Assembly (NCBI GenBank): GCA_963807015.1
Contig: CAWEAS010000008.1
Span: 372,001 to 436,000 of the forward strand
Length of the DNA: 64,000 bases
Direction: 5' to 3'
DNA from: JAJPKK01 sp963807015
GTDB lineage: Bacteria; Pseudomonadota; Alphaproteobacteria; Rhizobiales; Xanthobacteraceae
Position numbers and translations under genes: made by a program. Position 1 is the stretch's first letter, and every line of letters starts with the position of its first letter. Shown here piece after piece: positions 9,204 through 18,568 of the stretch. The notes below the pieces were generated by a model, which was not told where the DNA came from, made no database searches, and was given only the letters and a program-made list of their open reading frames with translations.

Positions 9204-11015
9204 ATGAGAAATAGATCGATTCCTCGCCGTCGCTTTCTGTTGGAGGCGAGCGCCGCAGCGTTGAGCGGGCTCGCCACCACCACTTCGCTCCGGGCGCAGC
9301 AAAATGCGCCGCTGGCTCCGGCAACGCCGCGCGTCCGACCGGCGGATATCGTTTTCAAGAACGGCAAGATCATCACCGTCGACCAAGCCTTCACCATTGC
9401 TCAGGCGGTCGCAATTTCCGGCGACCGCATCCTCGCGGTCGGACCGGACGAGACCGTGGCCGCCCACACGAGCGCGACGACGCGTGTCGTCGATCTCAAG
9501 GGCAAGACCGTCATTCCGGGCTTGACCGATGGTCACGCGCACATGGATCGAGAGGCACTGCGCAACGTCTTCCCCGCGCTCGGCAAGGTGCGCTCGATCC
9601 GCGACATCCAGGATCGGATTGCGGACCTCGCGCGCGGCAAGCGGCCCGGCGAGTGGATCGTGACCATGCCGATCGGCGATCCGCCCTATTACATCGGCCT
9701 GCCTGACGCCTTGGCCGAGAAACGCTGGCCCACGCGCCAGGACTTGGACGCGGCGGCTCCCAACAATCCCGTCTTCATCCGCTCGATCTGGGGGTACTGG
9801 CGCGGCACACCCCCCCTCGTCTCCTGCGCCAATACCGAAGCGCTGAAGCGCGCCGGCATCACGCGCGATACGGTAGCGCCAGTCGCGACAATGACGCTCG
9901 AAAAGGACACCAACGGCGATCCGACCGGCGTCATCATCGAACAGGAAATGCAGCCGATCGCGGAATTGATCTGGTTCCGCCAAGCGTCCCAATTTTCCCA
10001 TGCCGACCGGGTGCGCGCCCTGCCGGAGTCCGCGCGCCTTTATCACGCGTTTGGAACGACGAGCGTGTTCGAGGGGCATGGAGCCGCAGCCGAACTCATC
10101 AGCGTCTACAAGGAGTCGCTTGCTGCAGGCACGCTGACGATGCGCGCCACGCTTGCCTTCAGTCCTGACTGGAAGGCCGCGGGTAATGCGCCGCGCGCGC
10201 CCTTCGTCGACGGCTGGGCCGGCTGGTTGAGCGAGCCCGGCCTCGGCAATGACTGGCTCAAGATGAGCGGCATTTTTTGCGCCGCGGGCCCCCAGCCCGC
10301 CGACGAGTTGCGGGCTTCCGCCGCCCCCTATACCGGCTGGGCCGGCTTCAACTATGCCAACAGCTTGCCGCGCGCGGATCTGAAGGAGGTTCTCGTTCGC
10401 TGCGCACTCGATGGCATCCGGGCCGTCATGATCCGCTCGCCGGCTCTCGATCTCTACGAGGAGGTCGATAAGGTCGTGCCGTTGCAAGGCAAACGCTGGG
10501 TCATCGCCCACATCGACAATTTATCGCAACGCGATATCGAACGAGTAGCCCGCATGGGGCTCGTGATCACGACTCACACCAACAACAACCTCTACAAAGG
10601 ACTGGATGCGGAAGCGCGCCGCTTGCCGCCCGAGCGACATCGCGAGATTGCGCCGCTGCGCAGCTTGCTCGACGCGGGCGTCAAGGTGTCGCTCGCGACC
10701 GATAACGTACCCGTCAGCCTGTTCCTGCCGGTCTGGCAGACGATTGCGCGCACAAGCTTCCAGAGCGGCCAGCGCGTCGCTCCGGAGGAAGCGCTCACCC
10801 GTGCTCAGGCGTTGCGCTGCGCGACGGCGAACGGCGCATATCTGACATTCGACGAGGAGAAGAAGGGTACGCTGGAGGCCGGCAAGCTCGCCGATATCGT
10901 CGTGCTGAGCGATGATCCGCTGACCGTGGAGGAGCGCAAGATCGCCGACATCACGGCGCGGATGACCATGGTCGGCGGCAAGATTGTGCACGAAACTGCG
11001 AACTGGTCCGGATGA
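9204..11015 (+). CDS. Tat-exported amidohydrolase (amidohydrolase family 3, YtcJ-like)
   Basis: 603 residues. The N-terminus has a twin-arginine pattern (RRRFLLEA followed by AAALSGLATTTSLRA), then a metal-dependent amidohydrolase: the beta-sandwich part with VIPGLTDGHAHMD giving the HxH metal site, and late elements including ATDNVPVS and the C-terminal LADIVVLSDDPL typical of YtcJ-type proteins. These hydrolyse C-N bonds of ureas, amides or cyclic compounds. Export by Tat fits cofactor (metal) insertion before secretion. Neighbours are another exported hydrolase upstream and an NHL-repeat protein 61 bases downstream; the three probably form one operon. Substrate cannot be named. Confidence 0.87.
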   Translation: MRNRSIPRRRFLLEASAAALSGLATTTSLRAQQNAPLAPATPRVRPADIVFKNGKIITVDQAFTIAQAVAISGDRILAVGPDETVAAHTSATTRVVDLKGKTVIPGLTDGHAHMDREALRNVFPALGKVRSIRDIQDRIADLARGKRPGEWIVTMPIGDPPYYIGLPDALAEKRWPTRQDLDAAAPNNPVFIRSIWGYWRGTPPLVSCANTEALKRAGITRDTVAPVATMTLEKDTNGDPTGVIIEQEMQPIAELIWFRQASQFSHADRVRALPESARLYHAFGTTSVFEGHGAAAELISVYKESLAAGTLTMRATLAFSPDWKAAGNAPRAPFVDGWAGWLSEPGLGNDWLKMSGIFCAAGPQPADELRASAAPYTGWAGFNYANSLPRADLKEVLVRCALDGIRAVMIRSPALDLYEEVDKVVPLQGKRWVIAHIDNLSQRDIERVARMGLVITTHTNNNLYKGLDAEARRLPPERHREIAPLRSLLDAGVKVSLATDNVPVSLFLPVWQTIARTSFQSGQRVAPEEALTRAQALRCATANGAYLTFDEEKKGTLEAGKLADIVVLSDDPLTVEERKIADITARMTMVGGKIVHETANWSG

Positions 11016-11076
11016 TCGCGCAAGAGCAACCTGGGCAAACAAATTCGCCGGCGCGTACCGGCGCGGGAGGAAGGCA

Positions 11077-12405
11077 ATGAACAAGACTGTCACGATCGGA
11101 CTGGCGCTAATGGCGGGTGTAGCGATCGGCGTCGCTCTCGGCAGCCGCATGATGGAGCCGCGGGCCGAAGCGCAAACCGCCGCAGCGGTCCCCGCAATGC
11201 CCGTCTCGTTCAGTGCGGTCCCGGGTGCGATCGGCGAAGAGGATGTCTCCGGCCCGTACGAAGTCGTCCGAGGCTGGCCGAAGGACCTCGCATCTCTTCC
11301 GGGCCACGAGAAGTGGACCTTCGGCGGTGCGCGCGGCATTTTCGCCGAGAGTCCGAACCGCGTGTTCCTGCTGGGCGGCGGCGAGTTGCCCAACATCCCC
11401 CGTCCTCAGCAGCGCATGCTGCCCGAGATCGGTCCGAGCGTGCAGTATCCCGTCACAGGCCTGCCGTGGCGCAACGCCAACATCGCGACCCCGCCCGGCG
11501 CCGGCGGCTCGCGCCAGGACCCGGCGAAGGGCATGGAGCTTTGGCGCGGCTCCACGCCGCCCTACCGCGAGATGGGCGTCGACGCCCGCTGGCACCACGC
11601 CATCATGGTGGTCGACGCCGCCGGCAACTTCATCGAGGACTGGACGAAATGGGACAACATGTTCAAGCGCCCGCACGCCGTCTACATCAGCCCGTATGAC
11701 GCGACGAAGCGCGTGTGGATCGTCGATGACCACACCCACGCGATCTACATTTTCTCCCACGACGGCAAGGAACTGCTGCAGACGATCGGGACACCCAACG
11801 TACCGGGCGCCGATGCAACCCACTTCAACCGGCCGACCTTCATCGCCTGGCTTCCCGACGGCAGCTTCTACGTGGCCGACGGCTACAACGGTACGCGTGT
11901 CGCGAAGTTCGATGCGAGCGGCAAGTTTCTATTCGACTTCGGCAAGCCGGGCGATCCGGGCAAGGAAACGCGGCCCGGCTACATGAACAACGTGCACGGC
12001 GTCGCTGTCGATGTTCCGACCCGGCGCGTCTTCGTCAACGATCGCGACAACCACCGCATCCAGATCTTCGACGAGAACGGCAACTACCTCTCCGAGTGGA
12101 AGATCGCCGTGAGCCCGTCGAGCCTCCACTTCGTCCAGATCGGCGCCGACCGCATGCTCGTGACCTTCGACCGCAATACCCACAAGATGCTGAAATACGA
12201 CCTCGAGGGCCACCTCATCTATTCTTGGGGCACCGTCAGCGACTTCCCCGGCACCTTGTGGGGCGTGCACGGCATGAGCACGGACCAGGAGGGCAACCTC
12301 TACGTCGCCGAGGTCGATGCCGGTCGTTTCCAGAAGTTCCGCCCGCGCGCCGGCGCCAACCCGGCGACGCTGATCGGCAAGCCGATCTACGCGGCGTGGC
12401 AATGA
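11077..12405 (+). CDS. Exported NHL-repeat six-bladed beta-propeller protein
   Basis: ATG at 11077 with GGGAGGAAGG just upstream; the longer open frame from 10984 overlaps the preceding gene and is not needed. 442 residues: an N-terminal hydrophobic segment (TIGLALMAGVAIGVALG) serves as signal peptide or anchor, followed by NHL-type blades such as RPHAVYISPYD, FNRPTFIAWLPDGSFYVADG, NNVHGVAVDVPTRRVFVNDR and GVHGMSTDQEGNLYVAEV. Such propellers occur as peptidylglycolate-lyase-like enzymes or as binding proteins in the periplasm. The family is clear; catalytic function is not. Position at the end of the hydrolase operon suggests a periplasmic partner of the amidohydrolase. Confidence 0.85.
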   Translation: MNKTVTIGLALMAGVAIGVALGSRMMEPRAEAQTAAAVPAMPVSFSAVPGAIGEEDVSGPYEVVRGWPKDLASLPGHEKWTFGGARGIFAESPNRVFLLGGGELPNIPRPQQRMLPEIGPSVQYPVTGLPWRNANIATPPGAGGSRQDPAKGMELWRGSTPPYREMGVDARWHHAIMVVDAAGNFIEDWTKWDNMFKRPHAVYISPYDATKRVWIVDDHTHAIYIFSHDGKELLQTIGTPNVPGADATHFNRPTFIAWLPDGSFYVADGYNGTRVAKFDASGKFLFDFGKPGDPGKETRPGYMNNVHGVAVDVPTRRVFVNDRDNHRIQIFDENGNYLSEWKIAVSPSSLHFVQIGADRMLVTFDRNTHKMLKYDLEGHLIYSWGTVSDFPGTLWGVHGMSTDQEGNLYVAEVDAGRFQKFRPRAGANPATLIGKPIYAAWQ

Positions 12406-12435
12406 CGGCGTGAACTTGGGATTGCGCTCGCCGGG

Positions 12436-12451
12436 GCGGTCGAAGGACCGC
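12436..12451 (+). terminator. Short hairpin after the NHL gene
   Basis: GCGGTC and GACCGC arms pair perfectly around a GAAG loop, 31 bases after the NHL stop. Only a weak T-rich tail follows, so it is a possible but poor intrinsic terminator or an mRNA 3' stabiliser. Confidence 0.35.
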
Positions 12452-12477
12452 ACTTTGCTGAAACGGTCTTAAAAAAA

Positions 12478-12936
12478 ATGAGCACCCTGGAACGAGCCAT
12501 AGCTATCGCGGCAGAAGCGCATGCGGGTCAGGTGGACAAGGCCGGCGCGCCGTACGTGCTGCACCCGCTCCGCATGATGTTGCGCGTCAACTCGAACGAC
12601 GAGCGCATCGTCGCGGTGCTTCACGACGTGTGCGAAGATTGTCCCGGCTGGGATTTCGATCGGCTGCGCCGCGAAGGCTTTTCCGAGCCAGTCATCATCG
12701 CATTGCAATCGGTCACGAAGCGCGACGGCGAGGATTACGAAGCATTCGTGCGACGCGCCGCGGCAAATCCCATAGGGCGCGTCGTAAAATTGGCGGACCT
12801 CGAGGACAATTGCGACCTCACACGCATCGCGGCGCCCTCCGAACGCGACTTCGCCCGCATCGAAAAATATCGGCGCGCGATCGCGCTCATTGCGGGCGAT
12901 GAGAGGTCGCAACTGTCGGCGGAACGGCAACCGTAG
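12478..12936 (+). CDS. Small HD-domain hydrolase, small alarmone hydrolase (MESH1/SpoT-like) type
   Basis: 152 residues. Features of the SpoT-type HD superfamily are visible: AHAGQVDKAGAPYVLHPLRM (first His and metal His), VAVLHDVCED (the HD pair) and KLADLEDN (later Asp). There is no synthetase, TGS or ACT domain, so it matches stand-alone small alarmone hydrolases that cleave (p)ppGpp, or related nucleotide hydrolases such as the NADPH phosphatase MESH1. Translation start lacks a clear Shine-Dalgarno sequence; the ATG follows an A-run. Next to an LLM monooxygenase on the same strand, but probably independent. Activity on ppGpp is inferred from the family only. Confidence 0.8.
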   Translation: MSTLERAIAIAAEAHAGQVDKAGAPYVLHPLRMMLRVNSNDERIVAVLHDVCEDCPGWDFDRLRREGFSEPVIIALQSVTKRDGEDYEAFVRRAAANPIGRVVKLADLEDNCDLTRIAAPSERDFARIEKYRRAIALIAGDERSQLSAERQP

Positions 12937-13045
12937 ATTTTAGCGCCCATCACCTCTCCGCCGGCCGCGTGGCGCGGTGGCACATGATTTGCTTTTCGCC
13001 TTCTTCGTTCGTCGGACAGCCCGCTTATCGAACGGGGAAATAGGT

Positions 13046-14353
13046 ATGCCAAAGAAGTTTCACCTGGGATGGTTCACGAACTTCACCGTCGACGAGTGGA
13101 ACGTGCCTTTCGCTGCCGGCGGCGGAAAGCCGTGGAACGGACGATATTACGTCGAGATGGCACTTGCGCTGGAGCGAGCGTGTTTTGACTACCTGATGCT
13201 GGAAGACACCTTGATGCTGTCCGACGCTTACGGCCACAGCACCGAGATGTATCTGAAGAAAGCTATCATGGTGCCCAAGCATGATCCGGCGCCGCTGGCC
13301 ACCTTGATCGCGGCCTCGACAACCAAATTGGGCATCGTCGCAACGCTCTCCACGATGGCTTACCCGCCGTTCCTATTGGCGCGTCTGTGCGCAACGATCG
13401 ACAATATCGCTGAAGGTCGCTTTGGCTGGAACATCGTCACCAGCGGCGAAGATACGGCGGCGCAGAATTTTGGCTTGGACAAGTTGCCGCCGCGCGAACT
13501 TCGCTACGAGATGGCGCACGAATACATGGAGGTGGTGAACCAGCTGTTCGCGTCTTGGGATAAGGATGCGGTGGTGATGAACCCCGAAACCGACACCTAT
13601 GCCGACTACACCAAAGTGCGGCCAATTCATTTCGAAGGCAAATACTTCAAATGCCGCGGTCCATTGAACACGGTGCCTTGCCCGCAAGGACGTCCCACTT
13701 ATGTGCAGGCCGGAGGCTCACCGACCGGACGTGCTTTTGCTGCCAAACATGCCGACTCTATCATCGCGGTGGCGAACGGCATCGCGGGCATGAAGGCCTA
13801 TCGCGACGATGTCCGTGCCAAGGCCGCCGCCATGGGGCGCAACCCGGATGATATAAAGGTGCTATTCCTTGCAGCGCCTTTTCTCGGCGAAACGGACGAA
13901 GAAGCCCGCGACAAGTTTGCCAAGCTTGTGAGCTCGTCCGCCTTCGTTGAACACACGTTGGCCAAGTTTGGCTCGTTCACCGATGTCGATTTCTCGAAAT
14001 ACGAATTGGACAAGCCGCTTCCCGGGAAGTTGACGACCAATGGCGAACAGGGGTCGCTCGACAAATTCCAGCAATTCGGCAGCGGCAAGACGCTACGCCA
14101 ACTGGCGGCCGATGGCGGCACCAGCTCGTCGGTCGAACTGGTCGGCACACCGGATTCCGTCGCAGACAAAATGGGCGAGGTGATGGAACAAGTCGGCGGC
14201 GACGGCTTCCTGATCAAGAGTCCGTATCGCAATAACAGCCGACGTTACACGACCGAAATAACCGACGCCCTTGTTCCGGCGTTGCAGCGACGGGGGCTGG
14301 TGCGAACGGCGTACACGCAATCACATCTGCGCGATATACTGCGCGAATTCTGA
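13046..14353 (+). CDS. LLM-class FMN-dependent monooxygenase (NtaA/SnaA/DszA family)
   Basis: ATG at 13046 begins MPKKFHLGWF, the usual position for the first beta strand; the longer frame to 12977 is rejected. 435 residues, normal for this family. TIM-barrel landmarks are DYLMLEDTLM, the FGWNIVTSGEDTAAQNFG segment and PTYVQAGGSPTGRAFA. These two-component monooxygenases use FMNH2 supplied by a separate reductase and oxidise substrates such as nitrilotriacetate, EDTA or sulfur heterocycles. No flavin reductase gene lies beside it. A second member of the same family is at 41455-42786. Substrate unknown. Confidence 0.9.
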   Translation: MPKKFHLGWFTNFTVDEWNVPFAAGGGKPWNGRYYVEMALALERACFDYLMLEDTLMLSDAYGHSTEMYLKKAIMVPKHDPAPLATLIAASTTKLGIVATLSTMAYPPFLLARLCATIDNIAEGRFGWNIVTSGEDTAAQNFGLDKLPPRELRYEMAHEYMEVVNQLFASWDKDAVVMNPETDTYADYTKVRPIHFEGKYFKCRGPLNTVPCPQGRPTYVQAGGSPTGRAFAAKHADSIIAVANGIAGMKAYRDDVRAKAAAMGRNPDDIKVLFLAAPFLGETDEEARDKFAKLVSSSAFVEHTLAKFGSFTDVDFSKYELDKPLPGKLTTNGEQGSLDKFQQFGSGKTLRQLAADGGTSSSVELVGTPDSVADKMGEVMEQVGGDGFLIKSPYRNNSRRYTTEITDALVPALQRRGLVRTAYTQSHLRDILREF

Positions 14354-14356
14354 AGC

Positions 14357-14386
14357 CACCGCACCAGCGAAGCGGCTGGTGCGGTG
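14357..14386 (+). terminator. Strong hairpin after the LLM monooxygenase gene
   Basis: A perfect 12-base inverted repeat (arms CACCGCACCAGC and GCTGGTGCGGTG, six-base loop) begins three bases after the stop codon. No run of T follows, so termination may need help or the structure protects the 3' end. It lies between convergent genes. Confidence 0.55.
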
Positions 14387-14458
14387 AGGGCCGACGCGGT
14401 TCGATGTAAAAGGGCCTAGCAGCAATGGCTGTTCAGACAACCGCGATCACTACCCCCC

Positions 14459-16702
14459 CTACGTGCGCGCGGCGGCGAGCGCGGCGCGGACGCGGTCGGG
14501 GGTCATCGGAAACTGGCGCAGACGCGCGCCAGTGGCGTCGAAGAACGCATTGGCGATCGCGGCTCCGGTCGCGCCCATGACTTCTTCACCGGCGCCCGTC
14601 GACGGCACATCGAGACGCTGCACGACCACCGGCGTCACTTCGGGATGCTCGCCAAAACGCAGGATCGGATAGGACACCCAATCGAGGCTCGTCACGCTCG
14701 TCTTGTCGAATTTCACTTCCTCGATCAGCATGCGGCTCGTGGATTGGACCATCTGGCCGATGATCTGGTTCTCGATGAGGGCAGGGTTGATCGCAAGGCC
14801 GGCATCGAGCGCACCGTAGAGCCGCTTCGCGACGATCTTGCCCGTCCGCTTGTTCACCTCGATCTCGGCGACCGCGGCGCCGTAGGACACGTGATGCGTG
14901 CCGAGCCCGACGCCGCGTCCGGTGACGACGTCGGCGTCGGACAGCCGCGCTGCCGCAGCCCGCGGCTGCCAGTTAGCGGCCTTTGCCGCAGCTTCGAGAA
15001 CGCCGCGCCAGCGCTTGTCGCCGATGTTCATGAGACGGAACGCGAGCGGGTCCATCCCGATCGCAAAGGCAAGCTCGTCGATCGTCTGCTCCGAGGCGAA
15101 GGCAAAGGACATGTCGAGCGGCGAGCGCAGCGGCGCGCCGCGCAGCAGCCCCGCCATCGGCACCGCGTGGCTGATCACGCGCCGGTTCGCGACGGCGTAC
15201 ATCGAGCCGGTGCTCATGGGATTGACCGGAATCGATTGGGCGCCGCTCGTGCGTTCCGGACCGGGCTTGGCCAGCGCGAGGTCATGCACGGACGACGTCA
15301 CGGTCCAGCCGTGCTGCCAGCCGTGATATTCGTACGCGACGAGCTTGCCGGTGGCGTCGATGCCGGCGCGCACTTCGGCAACGTGCGCCGGGCCGAAATT
15401 GTCCCAGCCGTGCTCGTCCCATCGCATGAGCTGCACGCGCACGGGCCGCCCGACCGCTTGCGACAGGACGGCGGCAGCTTGTCCGGCGTCCTCGTAGCAG
15501 CTGCGGCCGAACGTGCCCGAGCCTTCGTAATATTGCACGCGCACTTTCTCGACCGGCAGGCCGAGAACCTCGGCCAGCATGTCGCGCGCGTTGTAGACGT
15601 CCTGGGTCGACGACATCACCAGCGCGTCATTGGCGCCGACATCGGCGACGGCGCAATTCGGCCCGAACGGCAGATGACCTTGGTAGGGCGCGCGGTAGGC
15701 GGACGCGCGGATGTGAACCGCCTGGGCAAAGCCGTTGTCGGCATTGCCCCAATCCGCGATCACCGTGTCGGTCGTCTTTGCGGCACGCATCGCCGCGTAG
15801 ACATCGTCGGACGGCAGGGACGGCGACGCCTCCCAGGTCACTTTGAGCGCCGCTGCGGCCTTGATCGCGTCCCACTCGCGTTCGGCGACCACGCCGACAA
15901 AGTCGCCCTTGCGGACGACGCGCGCGCCCGGAATGTCGGCGATCGAGCGCTCGTCGACGCTCAACGGCTTCGCAAGCGCGCCGAACGCGCGCTGCCCGCG
16001 CGGAAGGACGGCACGCCCGTGAAGCATGCCGGGCACGCGCACGTGCTGCATGTGCGTGTACTGTGCGCGCACCTTGGGCGGAATGTCGACGCGGGGGACA
16101 TTGGTGCCGACGAGCCGGTATTGGTTCGGATGCTTCTGCGGCGCCGTCCCGGTGAACTTGATCTTGAACGGCTTGTCGCCGAGAACTTCGCCATAGGTCA
16201 CCGAGCGGCCCGGCGCATCATCGATCGACACCACCCCGCGCGATACCGTGAGGCTCCCGGCCTGAACGCCGAGCCGCACGGCGGCGCGCGCGAGCAGCGC
16301 CTGGCGCGCCTCGGCCGCTGCCGCCCGCACCTGCGGGCCGCCGCGATGGATCGAAGAACTCGACGTGGTCGCGCCTTGCTCCGGCGTGATGTTGGTGTCG
16401 AGCCGGACCGTGCGCAGCTGGCTCATGTCGAGGTCGAGTTCCTCGCCGGCGATCTGCATGAGCCCGGTGGTGCTGCCCTGCCCCAGCTCGCATTTGCCGA
16501 GGAAGAGCGTCGCCGTGTTGTCCGCGTGGATCGCGATCCAGGTGTCGATGGCGTTCGGATCGGGGGGACCGGCGACCTCGCCGGGCGCTCCCGCAACCGA
16601 ACGAGGAAGCGCCATGCTGGCGAAGCTGAACCCCACGACGAGGGCGCCGCCCTTGATGAGGTCGCGCCGCGAGACGGTCGGATCGGTGAGCGCGGCGATC
16701 AT
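14459..16702 (-). CDS. Molybdenum hydroxylase large subunit, Tat-exported (IorB-like)
   Basis: The start at 16702 overlaps the preceding stop (ATGA) and begins MIAALTDPTVSRRDLIKGG, a twin-arginine signal; the longer frame upstream just runs through the small-subunit gene. 747 residues of the xanthine dehydrogenase / aldehyde oxidase molybdopterin family. Visible landmarks: GTFGRSC near the molybdopterin site, YRAPYQG, and the C-terminal GAGEEVMGATGAA segment, which carries the catalytic Glu. No FAD subunit accompanies it, matching the two-subunit type (isoquinoline 1-oxidoreductase, periplasmic aldehyde dehydrogenases) that passes electrons to a cytochrome. Hydroxylates an N-heterocycle or aldehyde in the periplasm; substrate not determinable. 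Confidence 0.9.
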   Translation of the reverse strand: MIAALTDPTVSRRDLIKGGALVVGFSFASMALPRSVAGAPGEVAGPPDPNAIDTWIAIHADNTATLFLGKCELGQGSTTGLMQIAGEELDLDMSQLRTVRLDTNITPEQGATTSSSSIHRGGPQVRAAAAEARQALLARAAVRLGVQAGSLTVSRGVVSIDDAPGRSVTYGEVLGDKPFKIKFTGTAPQKHPNQYRLVGTNVPRVDIPPKVRAQYTHMQHVRVPGMLHGRAVLPRGQRAFGALAKPLSVDERSIADIPGARVVRKGDFVGVVAEREWDAIKAAAALKVTWEASPSLPSDDVYAAMRAAKTTDTVIADWGNADNGFAQAVHIRASAYRAPYQGHLPFGPNCAVADVGANDALVMSSTQDVYNARDMLAEVLGLPVEKVRVQYYEGSGTFGRSCYEDAGQAAAVLSQAVGRPVRVQLMRWDEHGWDNFGPAHVAEVRAGIDATGKLVAYEYHGWQHGWTVTSSVHDLALAKPGPERTSGAQSIPVNPMSTGSMYAVANRRVISHAVPMAGLLRGAPLRSPLDMSFAFASEQTIDELAFAIGMDPLAFRLMNIGDKRWRGVLEAAAKAANWQPRAAAARLSDADVVTGRGVGLGTHHVSYGAAVAEIEVNKRTGKIVAKRLYGALDAGLAINPALIENQIIGQMVQSTSRMLIEEVKFDKTSVTSLDWVSYPILRFGEHPEVTPVVVQRLDVPSTGAGEEVMGATGAAIANAFFDATGARLRQFPMTPDRVRAALAAART

Positions 16703-17208
16703 TGCGCTCCTCCCGTCATCCGGGTCGAGGCAAGCTGGATCGCCTTCATGATCCGCGGATAGGTGCCGCAGCGACAGAGATGGCCGTTCATGTGCGCACG
16801 AATTTGCGCATCGGTCGGCTTCGGAGTCTGCGCCAGCAGCTCCGCGCCCTTGATGGTCATGCCGTTGTAACAGTAGCCGCAGTGTAACGACTGCTCGTCG
16901 ACAAACGCCTGCTGCAGCGGATGAAGTTCCGGCGCCTGCGCCATCCCCTTCTGCGCGGCATAGAGCGCCGGCAGACCTTCGAGCGTGGTGATCGACCGCT
17001 CGCCCACCTCGGCGACCCGGGTCTGGCACGAGCGGATTTCAACGCCGTCGGCCAGCACCGAGCACGATCCGCACTGCGCGAGCCCGCAACCGAACCGCGG
17101 CCCGTGCAATTCGAGTTCGTTGGTGAGGACGTAGAGGAGCGGCGTGTCCGGGCTTGCGCTCACCGGCCACATGCGGCCGTTCACCTTGATCTTCAGATCA
17201 TCCGCCAT
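16699..17208 (-). CDS. Molybdenum hydroxylase 2Fe-2S small subunit (IorA-like)
   Basis: 169 residues from ATG at 17208. Four-cysteine plant-type 2Fe-2S site in FGCGLAQCGSCSVL plus SCQT, and the second, helical 2Fe-2S site in HCGYCYNGM and HLCRCGTYPRI, are both intact. This is the electron-transfer subunit of the enzyme encoded downstream by the overlapping large-subunit gene; it has no signal of its own, so it should be exported with the Tat-bearing large subunit after cofactor assembly. Start chosen at MADDLKIKVNG since the family begins with this beta strand. The gene is divergent from the outer-membrane protein gene at 17410. Confidence 0.93.
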   Translation of the reverse strand: MADDLKIKVNGRMWPVSASPDTPLLYVLTNELELHGPRFGCGLAQCGSCSVLADGVEIRSCQTRVAEVGERSITTLEGLPALYAAQKGMAQAPELHPLQQAFVDEQSLHCGYCYNGMTIKGAELLAQTPKPTDAQIRAHMNGHLCRCGTYPRIMKAIQLASTRMTGGAQ

Positions 17209-17409
17209 GGCTGCCCTCCGGTCATTTTTTGTAATGATGGCGAGCCTATCGAACCGACAAGAACGCGACAAGCCGAGGCCGATTATTCCAATCCGAGGCC
17301 GGTTTGTGGTTTTTGGATCACAGTCCCGAAGAATCTCCAGGCTCGCGCACTCGTTGGGAATCCATTTGCCCTTGGAGATATTATAGGTTGAGCTGAATAA
17401 CGGGGTGGG

Positions 17410-18141
17410 ATGGGCAAGATGCGCGCGCTTACGCTTTCGATCACCGCAGCTGCGTCACTTGTTGCCGCCACTTTCAGTGCCTCGGCTGGCGATCTCGCCC
17501 CGCCGCCTCCCGTTTACGTGCCGCCTCCGGCACCGGTCTTATTCTACTATAATTGGACCGGGTTCTACGTCGGCGGCAATCTCGGCGGCGCTTTCGCATC
17601 CGGGACCGTGACCGACAGCTTCACCGGGGTCAGCCTCAGCGACAGCAAGAACGGCTTCATCGGCGGCGGTCAGGTCGGCTTCAATTACCAGATCAACAGT
17701 TTCATCATCGGCGCGGAGTGGGATCTCGACGGATCGTCGCTCAGTGCGTCGCGAACCGGCGGATTTGTGACCGCGAGTGCCAATACGGACTGGGTGTCCA
17801 CCATTGCCGCCCGCTTCGGTTTGGCTGCGGGCAACTGGCTGTACTACAGCAAGGTCGGCGGCGGCTGGGTCAACAACCATGCGACCGTGACCAACAATAT
17901 CACCGGCGCATCGCTGTCAGGCTCGAACACCAACAGCGGCTGGCTCTTGGGCGCCGGTATCGAGTACGGCTTCGCCCCCAACTGGTCTGCCAAGCTCGAA
18001 TACGACTACCTCCAGCTCAGCACCTGGCAATTCAATTCGACGGTGTTTGCGCCGGCCGCCGACAACCTCAGCGTGAGCCGGAACATTCAGATGCTCAAGG
18101 TCGGCTTGAACTATCGCTTTGGCGGCTTCGGCTTCTGGTGA
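17410..18141 (+). CDS. Outer-membrane beta-barrel protein (Omp25/Omp31-type porin family)
   Basis: 243 residues. Signal peptide (LSITAAASLVAATFSASA), a short proline-rich linker, then the alphaproteobacterial barrel opening YNWTGFYVGGNLGGAF and alternating aromatic/polar strands, with a terminal aromatic residue (GGFGFW) expected for BAM recognition. This family (Omp25, Omp31, RopB) forms eight-stranded barrels that are abundant in the outer membrane of Rhizobiales and supports the taxonomic guess. Stands alone; converges on the nitrile hydratase operon, whose last gene ends 17 bases away. Confidence 0.9.
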   Translation: MGKMRALTLSITAAASLVAATFSASAGDLAPPPPVYVPPPAPVLFYYNWTGFYVGGNLGGAFASGTVTDSFTGVSLSDSKNGFIGGGQVGFNYQINSFIIGAEWDLDGSSLSASRTGGFVTASANTDWVSTIAARFGLAAGNWLYYSKVGGGWVNNHATVTNNITGASLSGSNTNSGWLLGAGIEYGFAPNWSAKLEYDYLQLSTWQFNSTVFAPAADNLSVSRNIQMLKVGLNYRFGGFGFW

Positions 18142-18157
18142 GCCGGGTTAGCCCCGC

Positions 18158-18568
18158 TCACGTCAACTTCGCACAATCCGCTGCATTTGTGAGTTCGACC
18201 GGTTGGCCGTGCGGCGTATGCCGATACGCCTCCGCCCAGGCCTCCTTGCGCGTTACCAGCGTTGCCTGGTCGGCTAAGCCTTTCTCCATGACGAGGCGTT
18301 CAAGCGCAGCTAGCCAATGCTCATAATAACGCGAGCCGTCGTCAGGTTCGCCGCGATCCGCCGCAGCCTTGAGTTCAGCACCAAGCGCGTCAGCCCATTT
18401 GTTCCAGGTGAAGTGGCCGGCCTCCGACAGCTTGACGGCCATGGCAAAGGCCTGCGCCTGCCAAGGCTCCGCGAACACCGGCCCGTCCTTCTCGCGCGGC
18501 AGGCGCGGCAAGGCATCGATTAGTCGGGTCGCGCCAAGGGGATCACCAAGAGGATCAGGCTGGCTCAA
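18158..18568 (-). CDS. Nitrile hydratase accessory protein (activator, P14K-like)
   Basis: A TTG at 18568, overlapping the beta-subunit stop by 14 bases, gives SQPDPLGDPLGATRLIDALP, the normal start of this family; the longer frame from 18718 only reads through the beta gene. 136 residues. Recognisable elements are FAEPWQAQAFAMAVKL and GHFTWNKWADALGAEL, which resemble the N-terminal half of the beta subunit. In cobalt-type nitrile hydratases this protein forms a complex with alpha, loads cobalt and allows cysteine oxidation before subunit swapping with beta. Third gene of the operon alpha-beta-activator, translationally coupled. Confidence 0.9.
   Translation of the reverse strand: MSQPDPLGDPLGATRLIDALPRLPREKDGPVFAEPWQAQAFAMAVKLSEAGHFTWNKWADALGAELKAAADRGEPDDGSRYYEHWLAALERLVMEKGLADQATLVTRKEAWAEAYRHTPHGQPVELTNAADCAKLT

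Noticed and set aside
14645..16762. Long plus-strand open frame (705 codons) opposite the molybdenum hydroxylase gene
   Set aside because: It is a shadow caused by high GC: the minus strand shows clear family motifs, while this frame is Arg/Ala/Asp-rich without domains or a ribosome site.
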